Part shown: piece after piece, positions 47,905-56,598 of the stretch
Position numbering within the stretch: the stretch's first letter is position 1
How the letters are laid out: each line of letters starts with the position of its first letter
NCBI RefSeq assembly: GCF_031426495.1
Contig: NZ_JANPLK010000072.1
Span: 62,001 to 126,000 of the forward strand
Source of the DNA: Gemmatimonas sp.
GTDB taxonomy: Bacteria > Gemmatimonadota > Gemmatimonadetes > Gemmatimonadales > Gemmatimonadaceae
Direction of reading: 5' to 3'
Length of the DNA: 64,000 nucleotides
Position numbers and translations under genes: made by a program
Notes under the pieces: generated by a model
Told to the model about the DNA's origin: nothing
What the model saw: only the letters and a program-made list of their open reading frames with translations
Database searches by the model: none

Positions 47905-50763
47905 TCAGCGCTCGATGCGCATCCCCACCATGCCCCACGGCTTGTAGAACTCGTAGCTCGGATCGTCGCCGCCACCACCGCGGTTGAGGCGATCGCCAAC
48001 CGTCGCGCGCAGCGGCGTATTGGACAGGTTGATCGCTTCGGCGAAAAGCTTGATGCCGGTGCGAATCTGATAGGAGCCCGACGCATCCCACTGCAGCCGC
48101 TCACGGGTGCGGGTATCTCCATCAGGCGTGATCGCGTTGAGCGTGGACAGGAACTCGCCGGAGTAGTTCGCACCGACGCGTAGCGATACGGGACCGCGAT
48201 CGAAAAACACCCCGAGGTTGCCGGCATTGCCGGTCTGTCCTGGCAGCGGCGTATCGACACCGGTACGTCCGCGACCCGGGATTTCGGCAACCGACTTCGT
48301 GTAGGTGTAGTTCGCGTTCAGTCCGAGACCGGCGAGCATGCCTGGCAGGAACGTGAGGTTTTGCTGCCAAGCCACTTCGAAGCCATACAGTTTCGCCGTG
48401 GGGCCATTCACCGGCTGAAGCACCTGCGTCGCATCGGGACCGAGCGCTTCATCGGTGCGACGTGCGCGGGCGGTGGGGAAGATGAAGTTCTTGAGGTCTT
48501 TGTAAAACGCGCCGGCCGACATGAAGCCGACTGAGCGGAAGTAGCGCTCGACCATGAGGTCGTACGCCAGCGCCGTCGTGGCCTTGAGCGCGGGGTTGCC
48601 GATCGTGGCTGTTTGCTGGCCGGCCTGCACATTCACATACGGCGTCATGTCCTGGAACTGCGGGCGCACCAGCGCAGTGGTCACGGCCGCCTTCACGTTC
48701 GTGTAGTCGTCAATGCGATACGTGGCGTTGATCGACGGGAACACGTTGACGTAGTTGCTCGTGCCGGTGGTGTCTGCGATGGGGCGGGACAGGGCGGTGC
48801 CGGCGGCGTTGAGCGACACGATCTTCGCCGTATTCTCCACGCGTGTGGCTTCGACACGAACGCCGGGGATAAGGCGCAGTGCGCCAGCATCGAGCGTGGC
48901 CATGAGGTACCCGGCGTAGACGTCTTCACCCACCGCGAACGTCCCACCGGCCGACGTGGTGGCCGAGGTGAGGGCATTGGCGGTGAACGCCGTCGGATTG
49001 GCCTTGATGAAATCGGCCATGCGGGTCGGATCGAAGGTGCGTCCGAACTGGTAATCGCCGCCAAAGATCGTGCGGCCGGTCGTCTCGGCCGTGAGGGCGC
49101 TCATGAGCGTCGCCGCAGTGGCACCCGACGCGTTCGCACCGAGCGCATTCGTATACGTGGCGTTCACCAGCGAGTTGTCGCGTTCCTTGAGTCGCGCCGA
49201 CAGGCCGCCTTTCAGCGTGCCGGTGACGCCGCCGAACGACACTGGCATCGAGGCATTCAGCTTGGCGCTGATGTCGCTGTCCTTGGTGTCGCGCACTTCG
49301 CGCACGAAACTGTTGAAGCCGAAACGCGACGGATCATCGAACGCTCCGACGGACACGTTCGCGCGCGGGCGATTGGCATCGGCGAAATTGTAGCCGAGCG
49401 TCATGCCGCTTTGCCGGAACGACATCGTGAGCACGTCCGGACGGCTTTCGGAGGCGCGCGACGTGCCGACGGCCCAGTCGAGCGACTTGCCGTCCTTCGC
49501 GAAATGCTCACCGCCGACCTGCGCCGTGAGAATATCCTGGATGACCTCGCGCAGGCGGATATCGCGGTCGAACTGCGATCCGGTCGTGATGCCGGAGTCG
49601 GGTGTCACCTGCGTCCAGCGGGAGCCGCCGCCGCCGCGGAAACGGAAACGGGCACGGGCGCGGACTTCATCGTCGGAAAAACGATTGAACGTGCTGCGCA
49701 CGAACAGCTTGCTGTTGTTGGCCAGCAGGTAGTCGAGCGTACCGTTGAGACCGGCGCGGAGGCGGTTCACCTGCGGATAGTCACGCAGCTCGAAGAGATT
49801 CGGCGCGTCGAGCGAGGTCAGCGACGGCGCAATGCCGCAGTTGCGCGTCTGCGAGCACCAGTCGCCTTCGATGTTCTGCGACGCGCGCTCGTTCTTGTAG
49901 TACGTACCGCCGACCGTGGCGCCGAACTTCTGCGACGCGCCGAACCGCTTACCGGCGTTGGCACCGACATTCACCAGCGCCCCGCCGCCAAGCTGGTTGG
50001 CGCCGCCGGCGAAGGTGGCGTTCAGCAGCGGCTGGTTGGCGCGCGCGGTGCGGGTGACGATGTTCACGTTGCCGCCGATGGCGTCGGCATCCATGTCCGG
50101 CGTGAGCGTCTTGGAGATCTGAATCTGCGCCGCCTGGTCGGAGGGCACGATGTCCATCGGCAGCTGGCGGCTGTTCTGCTCGGGGGAGCTGATTCGAAGG
50201 CCATTGAGCGACATCGAGTTGAGATCGGCATTCGTGCCGCGGATCTGCACGAAGCGACCTTCACCCTGGTCGCGCAGGACGGCTACACCCGGCACGCGGG
50301 CGAGCGCTTCGGCCATGTTGGGGTCGGGGAGACGGCCCACCAGTTCGTTGTCGATCACACTCGAGATCGTGGAAGCGGTGCGTTGCTGGTTGAGCGCCGA
50401 GGCCTGTCCGGCCACCTGTCCTTTGACTTCGATCGCGGAGAGCGTCGTCATGGCGGCGGCCATCTTCACGTCGAGCGTGGCGGTGGCGCCCGCCGTTACA
50501 GTGACCGTCTTGGTGACGGCCTGAAAGCCGATGTAGCGAAACGTCAGCGATCGCGCCCCGGTGGGCACATTCACCGCGCGATAGGTGCCGTTCTGGGACG
50601 CGGCGCGAATCGCGGTGCCTTCGACGGTCACCAGCACACCGGAGAGCGGACGTCCATTCGGGTCGGTGACGGAGCCGGTCACCACACCCTGCGCGCCGAG
50701 CGGAGCCGCCGCGAGCAGCAGGCCGGCGGCAAGACAGCGAAGCGAAAAGTGCATCGAGATCAT
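47905..50763 (-). CDS. TonB-dependent receptor (Xanthomonas/Caulobacter type)
   Basis: 952 residues. Signal peptide to about residue 24 (AAAPLGAQG), then a carboxypeptidase-regulatory-like beta domain (about 28-105), a plug with GRLPDPNMAEALARVPGV and DMDADAIGGNVNIVTR, and a 22-strand barrel ending WGMVGMRIER. The plug pattern is that of the subfamily TIGR01782, often linked to sugar or phosphate-ester uptake. Start ATG overlaps the phytase stop, so it is translationally coupled to that gene. Confidence 0.95.
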   Translation of the reverse strand: MISMHFSLRCLAAGLLLAAAPLGAQGVVTGSVTDPNGRPLSGVLVTVEGTAIRAASQNGTYRAVNVPTGARSLTFRYIGFQAVTKTVTVTAGATATLDVKMAAAMTTLSAIEVKGQVAGQASALNQQRTASTISSVIDNELVGRLPDPNMAEALARVPGVAVLRDQGEGRFVQIRGTNADLNSMSLNGLRISSPEQNSRQLPMDIVPSDQAAQIQISKTLTPDMDADAIGGNVNIVTRTARANQPLLNATFAGGANQLGGGALVNVGANAGKRFGASQKFGATVGGTYYKNERASQNIEGDWCSQTRNCGIAPSLTSLDAPNLFELRDYPQVNRLRAGLNGTLDYLLANNSKLFVRSTFNRFSDDEVRARARFRFRGGGGSRWTQVTPDSGITTGSQFDRDIRLREVIQDILTAQVGGEHFAKDGKSLDWAVGTSRASESRPDVLTMSFRQSGMTLGYNFADANRPRANVSVGAFDDPSRFGFNSFVREVRDTKDSDISAKLNASMPVSFGGVTGTLKGGLSARLKERDNSLVNATYTNALGANASGATAATLMSALTAETTGRTIFGGDYQFGRTFDPTRMADFIKANPTAFTANALTSATTSAGGTFAVGEDVYAGYLMATLDAGALRLIPGVRVEATRVENTAKIVSLNAAGTALSRPIADTTGTSNYVNVFPSINATYRIDDYTNVKAAVTTALVRPQFQDMTPYVNVQAGQQTATIGNPALKATTALAYDLMVERYFRSVGFMSAGAFYKDLKNFIFPTARARRTDEALGPDATQVLQPVNGPTAKLYGFEVAWQQNLTFLPGMLAGLGLNANYTYTKSVAEIPGRGRTGVDTPLPGQTGNAGNLGVFFDRGPVSLRVGANYSGEFLSTLNAITPDGDTRTRERLQWDASGSYQIRTGIKLFAEAINLSNTPLRATVGDRLNRGGGGDDPSYEFYKPWGMVGMRIER

Positions 50764-51857
50764 CGGTTGAGAGGAAGGCGCTTGCGCACGTCGCGCCAGT
50801 CGTAGAGGTGGAACGTCTTGTCGGTCGACATCATCACGAGCAGTCCTTCGGGAAAAGCCGGCGAGAGCGCGTGCGCCGTCACGTCGAGGCCGTCGGTTTC
50901 CTGGGCGGCGACGGGGATCGTGGCCAGCACCACATGCGTATGCGGCGCGCCCGTGCTGCCTTCGCGCGCAAACAGTTGCAGGCGATGACCCTGTTGATCG
51001 GAGACCACGAGGTAACCGGTGGAGTCGCTGGTGGGGTACACGGCGATGCCTTCGTGATCGCTCACGAAGCCGGTGGTACCGAACAGTGCGAGTTCCTTGG
51101 CCGCGTCAGCGCGATCGGGATCGGCGTAGTACTTCCGAATGCCCACGGTCTCGTCGCTGTAGTACACGAAGCCGAGATGCTGATCGACGGCGATGGCCTC
51201 GATTTCCTTCTTGCCGCTGTAGGCGCCGAAGGTCCGGACGCGGGTCGCCGTGAGTGTGCCGTTGCCGGCATCGGCGAGGCGGTACTGCCAGAGGTACCCT
51301 TCACTCGGGCCGCTCTTGCCACCGACTATGGCGAACACCGCTCCGTCGCCCGGGCGACGGTACATCGCGATGCCCATCGGCGCGCGGGTCGCATCGCCGT
51401 CAAACACCTTGATGCCGCCACCATCGATGGGTGTCATGTCTGGCAGCCGGAACATGCGCAGCGACATCGTGCCGCGTTCGGCGGTCACGGCAACGTCGAT
51501 ACGCTTTCCACCAAGCGAAACGCCGGTGATGATGTCGACGTTGTTCGGTCGCTTCAGGGGACGACGCGTACGGGTGCTGTCGATGCGCCCATCGAGCGTG
51601 AAGACATAGAGTCCGCCGGTGCTGTCGCCCTTGTCGGTGCCGACAATGAGGGAGCGGGATGGATTCAGCGTATCGATCCAGATGGCCGGGTCATCCGAGT
51701 CGTTCAGCACGGCCGAGGTCACGACGACGGGCCGGAGTGTGTCAGTCGTCGCTGCGACGGACGTGGTGCTTGGCGTTGCTCGTGGAGCGTCACCCGAACG
51801 ACAGGCGCTCAGCAGGAGGCTGAGGACTGCGCAGGCTGTCAGCGAGGAGGATTGCAC
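50760..51857 (-). CDS. Beta-propeller phytase-like lipoprotein
   Basis: About 365 residues from the GTG at 51857; the frame is open to 52007 but the extra part is not signal-like. Lipobox LLSAC. Six-bladed propeller with BPP marks: DDPAIWI near the start, RPNNVDII, ERGTMSLRMFRL, VYYSDETVGIRKYY and DHEGIAVY. BPPs use Ca to cleave phytate. The gene directly upstream of a TonB receptor is a common arrangement in aquatic and soil Gram-negatives, fitting phosphate-ester scavenging. Start uncertain. Confidence 0.88.
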   Translation of the reverse strand: MQSSSLTACAVLSLLLSACRSGDAPRATPSTTSVAATTDTLRPVVVTSAVLNDSDDPAIWIDTLNPSRSLIVGTDKGDSTGGLYVFTLDGRIDSTRTRRPLKRPNNVDIITGVSLGGKRIDVAVTAERGTMSLRMFRLPDMTPIDGGGIKVFDGDATRAPMGIAMYRRPGDGAVFAIVGGKSGPSEGYLWQYRLADAGNGTLTATRVRTFGAYSGKKEIEAIAVDQHLGFVYYSDETVGIRKYYADPDRADAAKELALFGTTGFVSDHEGIAVYPTSDSTGYLVVSDQQGHRLQLFAREGSTGAPHTHVVLATIPVAAQETDGLDVTAHALSPAFPEGLLVMMSTDKTFHLYDWRDVRKRLPLNR

Positions 51858-52018
51858 AGATGTGGACCTAGGGGCTGCTGTCGGCACAATGCCGGCAGAC
51901 TCAGCGCGAAAAGCTCCGTCGATCGTGTGACCAACCCGCGACGGTTCTGTCACGGTTGTGTATCCTCGACCTACTCCAACTGGCTTTCCTCGAAGCGGCA
52001 TGCGCATAGCTTTCCCGG

Positions 52019-52729
52019 ATGACTTCTTCCGCCAATTCCCGTCCTGTCGCGCTGATTACGGGCGCCTCGCGTGGCATCGGGCACGCGATCGCGCTCCGGC
52101 TCGCACCGAAGCACGACCTGATTCTCGTTGCGCGCGACGAGTCGCTGTTGACCGCCGTCGCCAGCGAGTGCACGGTGCTCGGCGCTGCCGTGCAGTGCAT
52201 CACGGCCGACGTGCAGAACGCACTGGTCACGGCGCAACGGCTGACGGGACTCCGCGTCGATGTCCTGGTGAACAATGCCGGCGTGGCGGTGATGAAGCCG
52301 TTCCTCGAGATGACCGCTGAGGAGTGGCATCGCCAAGTCGACGTCAACGTGAACGCGCTCTACCACGTGACGCGCGCCGTCCTCCCCGGTATGGTGGCGC
52401 GTGGTCACGGTCACGTTTGCATTATCGGCAGCACGGCAGGGCGCAACACCTTCGTCGGCGGCACCTGCTACACGGGCACCAAGCACTTCGTGATGGGCTT
52501 CGCGGAATCGTTGATGCTGGAGGTACGCGATGCCGGTGTCGGCGTATCGGTGATCACGCCCGGTTCGGTCGATACCGATCTGTTTCCGGTCGGCACGAAT
52601 CGCACCTGGATGCTCGAACCGAAGAACGTCGCCGATGCGGTGGGCTTTGCCATCGAGGCGCCTCCACACATGCTCGTGCATCGGCTCGAGGTTCGACCGC
52701 TCTCGCCGAAGCGCCCTCGGGCCTCCTGA
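52019..52729 (+). CDS. Short-chain dehydrogenase/reductase
   Basis: 236 residues, classical SDR. Cofactor motif TGASRGIG (about residue 14), NNAG (about 85), catalytic Ser in IGSTAG and the YTGTK Tyr-Lys pair (about 156). C-terminal substrate region short. The substrate is not inferable. Divergent from the phytase operon; stop lies just before the GTG of the next gene. Confidence 0.92.
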   Translation: MTSSANSRPVALITGASRGIGHAIALRLAPKHDLILVARDESLLTAVASECTVLGAAVQCITADVQNALVTAQRLTGLRVDVLVNNAGVAVMKPFLEMTAEEWHRQVDVNVNALYHVTRAVLPGMVARGHGHVCIIGSTAGRNTFVGGTCYTGTKHFVMGFAESLMLEVRDAGVGVSVITPGSVDTDLFPVGTNRTWMLEPKNVADAVGFAIEAPPHMLVHRLEVRPLSPKRPRAS

Positions 52730-52730
52730 G

Positions 52731-53987
52731 GTGAGCGACGCGCGCGAACTGTTGGCGGTGCGCGAGATCGCGCACGCCTTCCTGCTGGCCGATCGTCCGA
52801 GTGATGTGCAGCAGTTCGCTCTCGATCGGGTCACACCGATCCTCGGTGCCGCGTTTTCACTGGTGATGGAACTCGGCGACGATGGAGAGCTGCTGCGGCC
52901 GGTGGCGCAGCACGAGTGGCCGTCGAAGCACCGGCATTGGATCGGCGCGCTGCGCGTACGCGTCGGTGACGGACCCAGTGGGGTGGCGGTGGCCGAACGA
53001 CGACTGGTGGAGGTGGCCGATCTTTTCGCCGATGCCTCGCTTGGCGCGTGGCACGAAGTGGCGGAGGAGCTCGGCTTCCGGTCGATTATCGCGGCGCCAA
53101 TGGAGACGGCGGACGGGCCGATCGGGGCCATCGCGTTCTACTTCGCCGACGCCACGCATGTGCGAGACGAGCAGCGGGCGTTGGTGCGGGTGGTGGCTGA
53201 TCAGTTGGCGGCGGCCACGGACAAGTCGCGACGTACCGACGCGCTTCGACGCGCAAACGCGGCGCTGGCCGAAGCCAACGCGCAGCTCGAGCGACAGGCG
53301 GCGGTGTGGAACAGCGCCGTGCGGGCGCGCGATCAGATCGTGCATGACGTGGTGTCGGCGCTGCTCACGCTGGCGGCTCCGGGTGACACCGCCGACGCGT
53401 CGATGCGCTTGGCGGCGGTCCATGCGCTGGCCGTTGCGGCTCGCGACTACGACGTGGTCACTCACGACGACTTTTCCGCGGCCGCCGCCGACGTGGACCC
53501 GCGTGAGCCACTGCTTTCTGCGGTGGCGACCTGGCGTGTCCGGGCCCCGATGGTGCCCATTCACGTGGACGAACCCACGGTGCTCCTGCCCACGATCCGT
53601 GGCGACCTGCATTGGCTGTCCCGTCTTCTGGAACTTGTGGTCGGGCTGGCGGTACGGTCGGCGTGTATCGAGGGTGGGACGGTGAATACCGGGGTTCGGC
53701 TGGGTCGAGGCTTCATTGCCCTTCAGGTCGGGTGGCGCGATGCCTCGTCGGACGGGGGCGCAGATCAACCTCTCTCAGTGCCTTCACGTATACTTCAAGA
53801 GATGCCGCGCCGTCCGGCGCACGACCCGTTTGCGGGCGTGCGGGGGGCGGTGACGGCGCTCGATCAGCCGCTGGCCACCGTCCTGGCCGGACGCCTTGGC
53901 GGTCAGATGCGCGTCGAGCAATCGGCCAGTGGGTCAGACGACGAGGGCGGGTGGACGTTGATCTTCCCGGTCGAAGCGGATCTCTGA
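52731..53987 (+). CDS. GAF-domain protein with degenerate histidine-kinase module
   Basis: 418 residues from GTG 52731. A GAF domain (about 10-165: IAHAFLLADRPSDVQQFA to VVADQLAAATDK), a coiled-coil (ANAALAEANAQLERQ), a helical region with a lone His in RDQIVHDVVSALL (about 204), and a C-terminal ATPase-like part in which the N-box Asn is lost (LELVVGLAVRSA) while a G2-like LGGQMRV and the ending GGWTLIFPVEADL remain. Probably a pseudokinase sensor. Lies just ahead of the MoxR cluster and may feed signals to it. Confidence 0.7.
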   Translation: MSDARELLAVREIAHAFLLADRPSDVQQFALDRVTPILGAAFSLVMELGDDGELLRPVAQHEWPSKHRHWIGALRVRVGDGPSGVAVAERRLVEVADLFADASLGAWHEVAEELGFRSIIAAPMETADGPIGAIAFYFADATHVRDEQRALVRVVADQLAAATDKSRRTDALRRANAALAEANAQLERQAAVWNSAVRARDQIVHDVVSALLTLAAPGDTADASMRLAAVHALAVAARDYDVVTHDDFSAAAADVDPREPLLSAVATWRVRAPMVPIHVDEPTVLLPTIRGDLHWLSRLLELVVGLAVRSACIEGGTVNTGVRLGRGFIALQVGWRDASSDGGADQPLSVPSRILQEMPRRPAHDPFAGVRGAVTALDQPLATVLAGRLGGQMRVEQSASGSDDEGGWTLIFPVEADL

Positions 53988-54036
53988 CACACGGCGGTCG
54001 TCCCTCCCGTTCTCCCGTTCACTCCGGATCGCCCGT

Positions 54037-54378
54037 ATGCACCAGCAGTCGAATCGCCAATTGCAGGAACGTCTCACCACGCTGCCGATCGCGGACGTCA
54101 TCGCGATGGCCGCGCGATTCTTTACGCGCCGCAGCGGCGTCTACGCGACGTTTATCGAGAAGCAGGGCCCTTCGCACCTCGTCCTGCGAGGGCAGGGCGG
54201 CGAAGAGCTGGTGATCGCGGCGCGCGTGACCGATGCCGGCACGTCGGTGTCCGGGTCGACGTACATGTTCGATCAGCAGGTGGCCCGATTTCTCGACTCG
54301 CTGCCGGCGGCGCCCGCGTTGTCACAAGCTGCGCCGGACGCGCCTGCTATCGCGGCACTGCCGGAAGGCGTGGCATGA
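54037..54378 (+). CDS. Hypothetical protein of the MoxR cluster
   Basis: 113 residues. Helical start (LQERLTTLPIADVIAMAARFF), a beta-rich middle (HLVLRGQGGEELVIAARV) and an Ala/Pro-rich tail. No family recognised. Stop overlaps the next gene (ATGA), so it belongs to the operon with MoxR. Confidence 0.65.
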   Translation: MHQQSNRQLQERLTTLPIADVIAMAARFFTRRSGVYATFIEKQGPSHLVLRGQGGEELVIAARVTDAGTSVSGSTYMFDQQVARFLDSLPAAPALSQAAPDAPAIAALPEGVA

Positions 54379-54713
54379 CGGTCAGTACCACGCAGTTTGT
54401 GAATTCGCTGCGCGTGCGGCCGGAGATTGTGCGTCTCGCGAGTGATCAGGCCCCCGTATTGTGGACGGTACGCGTGCAGGCGGCCGACGTGTGGGATGCG
54501 GTGCGCGTTGAAGCATCGCCGGAAACGCGCGTGCGCGACGTGAAGCAGGCCGCGATGGCGCTGCTGCTGCCCGACGTCGATCAGATCGACAGTTTCATGG
54601 TGAAGTTGCATGGTGCGGAAGTGACGAACGAGTCGCAGTCGCTGCAGTCGGCGGGGGCGCGCGACGCGTCGACGCTGTTCGTGACGGGACGCCGTCGTCG
54701 GCCGGTTCGGTGA
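54375..54713 (+). CDS. Small protein with ubiquitin-like (beta-grasp) pattern
   Basis: 112 residues. The last 70 follow the ubiquitin order: strand VRVEASPETRVRDV leading into helix KQAAMALLLP, then FMVKLHGAEVTNESQSL and STLFVTGRRRR, echoing ubiquitin's VKxxI..., LIFAGKxLEDGRTL and STLHLVLR. No C-terminal Gly-Gly, so conjugation is unlikely without processing; it may be an adaptor like EsaB/YukD. ATGA/GTGA overlaps link it to MoxR. Confidence 0.6.
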   Translation: MTVSTTQFVNSLRVRPEIVRLASDQAPVLWTVRVQAADVWDAVRVEASPETRVRDVKQAAMALLLPDVDQIDSFMVKLHGAEVTNESQSLQSAGARDASTLFVTGRRRRPVR

Positions 54714-55708
54714 GCGAGCGATCTCCTGAGTCGTTGATCGCGGCGGTCCAACGGCTGCGTGGTGAGATTGCGAAGCGCATCGTCGGGCAGGATGCGGTGG
54801 TGGATGAGATTCTGATGGCGCTGGTGGCCGGCGGGCACGCCTTGCTGGTGGGCGTCCCCGGTCTCGCGAAGACGCTGATGATCAAATCGTTGTCCGACGC
54901 GATGCAGCTCGAGTTCCGTCGCATTCAGTTCACGCCCGACCTCGTGCCAAGTGACATCACCGGCACGGAGATTCTCGAGGAGAGTGGCGGTGGTGCACGA
55001 GCGTTCCGCTTCGTGCACGGTCCGGTGTTCGCGAATATCGTGCTGGCCGACGAGATCAATCGCGCGCCGCCGCGTACGCAAGCCGCGCTGCTGGAGGCGA
55101 TGCAGGAACACAGCGTGACCGCCGCCGGCAAAACGATGAAGCTGCCCGAGCCGTTCTTCGTGCTGGCCACGCAGAATCCGATCGAACAGGAGGGCACGTA
55201 TCCGCTGCCCGAAGCGCAGCTGGATCGCTTCCTGTTCGACATCCGTGTGGGCTACCCCACCGAAGCCGACGAGATTTCGATTCTGCGCACGACCACGGGA
55301 AAGCGCGGTGCGCCCATCGAAGCCGTGTTCTCGGCGGACGACGCGTTGGCCCTGCAGCGCGTCGTGCGCGAGTTGCCCTGCAGCGAGTTGGTGCTCACCT
55401 ACGCGGCCAAGCTCGTGCGCGCCACGCGGCCGCAAGAGGCCTCGGCGCCGAACATCGTGCGACAGTACGTGCGATGGGGCGCCGGACCGCGCGCGGGACA
55501 GGCGTTGATTCTCGGGGCGAAGGCGTGTGCGTTGCTGGCTGGTCGCGCGGCCGTGTCGCCGGCGGATATCCGGCGCGTCGCGATGCCGGTGCTGCGGCAT
55601 CGCATTCTGCCGAATTTCGCGGCCGAGGCGGATGGCGTGTCGGCGGAACCGATCATCGAGGCGCTGTTGTCGCACGTGGCAGCGCCAGGCAGCGCGCTGC
55701 CGGCCTGA
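54710..55708 (+). CDS. MoxR-family AAA+ ATPase
   Basis: 332 residues. Walker A GVPGLAKT (about residue 48), Walker B VLADEINRAPP (about 112), sensor 1 in ATQNPIEQEGTYPLPEAQLDRF. MoxR ATPases act as chaperones with VWA-domain (Bat/DUF58) partners in envelope maturation, matching the next genes. Start GTG overlaps the upstream stop. Confidence 0.94.
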   Translation: MSERSPESLIAAVQRLRGEIAKRIVGQDAVVDEILMALVAGGHALLVGVPGLAKTLMIKSLSDAMQLEFRRIQFTPDLVPSDITGTEILEESGGGARAFRFVHGPVFANIVLADEINRAPPRTQAALLEAMQEHSVTAAGKTMKLPEPFFVLATQNPIEQEGTYPLPEAQLDRFLFDIRVGYPTEADEISILRTTTGKRGAPIEAVFSADDALALQRVVRELPCSELVLTYAAKLVRATRPQEASAPNIVRQYVRWGAGPRAGQALILGAKACALLAGRAAVSPADIRRVAMPVLRHRILPNFAAEADGVSAEPIIEALLSHVAAPGSALPA

Positions 55709-55734
55709 TCGCGCGGGATAGAGGCACCCCACCG

Positions 55735-56598
55735 ATGAGCGCGGATTACGGGCCGCTGCTCGATGCGCTGCGCGGCGTACGCTGGCCGGCCCGCCGTGCC
55801 GTGGCTGCGGCGCCGTCGGGCGCGCATCGTTCGCGCCAGCGCGGAACGGCGGGTGAGTTCACGGAGTATCGCCTGTATCGACAGGGCGATGATCCGCGCG
55901 CGCTCGACTGGAAGTTGCTGGCGCGCAGCGATCGCGCTTTCGTGCGGTTGAGTGATGACCGCGCGTTGCTGCCCACCTGGATCGTGCTCGACGGGAGTGC
56001 CAGCATGGACTTCCCCGAAGGAGCGGGGATGAGCAAGTGGCGGATGGCGTGTGCCGTCGCGGTGGGACTTGCGGCCGTGGCGCACGCATCGGGTGATCCG
56101 GTGGGCGTGCTGGCGCTCCACGCCGACGGCGTGTTGCGCATGCCGCCGCGTACACGACGCGGCACGGTGCGCGAGATCGCGCGATCGCTGGATGCGGTGC
56201 GGGCTGGCGGCACCAGTGCGCTGGCGGCCGCGCTCATGCAGATCCCCGTGACGGCACGCTGCGTCCTCGTGACCGACTGCCTCGGCGATCATGACGCCAC
56301 GGTCAAGAACGCGTCGGTGCTGGCGGCCGGCGGTGCGACGCTGGAGTGCCTGCACGTCGTGGCGCGCGAGGAGCTCACGCTCCCTGCCGGGATCTTCCGC
56401 GCCCAGGATCCGGAGGATGCCACCGTCTGGCGCGTCACGAGCCCCGATGTGCAGCGTGGCTACTCGGCGCGGTTCAACGCATTCCGCGCGCAGGTGCGTG
56501 ATCAGTGGCGCGCGCTTGGCGCGGGCTACACGGAAGTGCCGACTGACGTGGCGCCAGCGCGTGCCGTCCGTGCGGTCGTCGCGGGGCTGGCGCTGTGA
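55735..56598 (+). CDS. DUF58 family protein
   Basis: 287 residues from the ATG at 55735. The core RQGDDPRALDWKLLARSD is the DUF58 signature; LDGSASMDF looks like a VWA-type MIDAS start (DxSxS). Usually works with MoxR. Stop overlaps the BatA-like GTG. Confidence 0.9.
   Translation: MSADYGPLLDALRGVRWPARRAVAAAPSGAHRSRQRGTAGEFTEYRLYRQGDDPRALDWKLLARSDRAFVRLSDDRALLPTWIVLDGSASMDFPEGAGMSKWRMACAVAVGLAAVAHASGDPVGVLALHADGVLRMPPRTRRGTVREIARSLDAVRAGGTSALAAALMQIPVTARCVLVTDCLGDHDATVKNASVLAAGGATLECLHVVAREELTLPAGIFRAQDPEDATVWRVTSPDVQRGYSARFNAFRAQVRDQWRALGAGYTEVPTDVAPARAVRAVVAGLAL

Noticed and set aside
48613..50805. 730-residue frame antisense to the TonB receptor
   Set aside because: Shadow of the receptor gene: His/Arg/Gly-rich, no domains.
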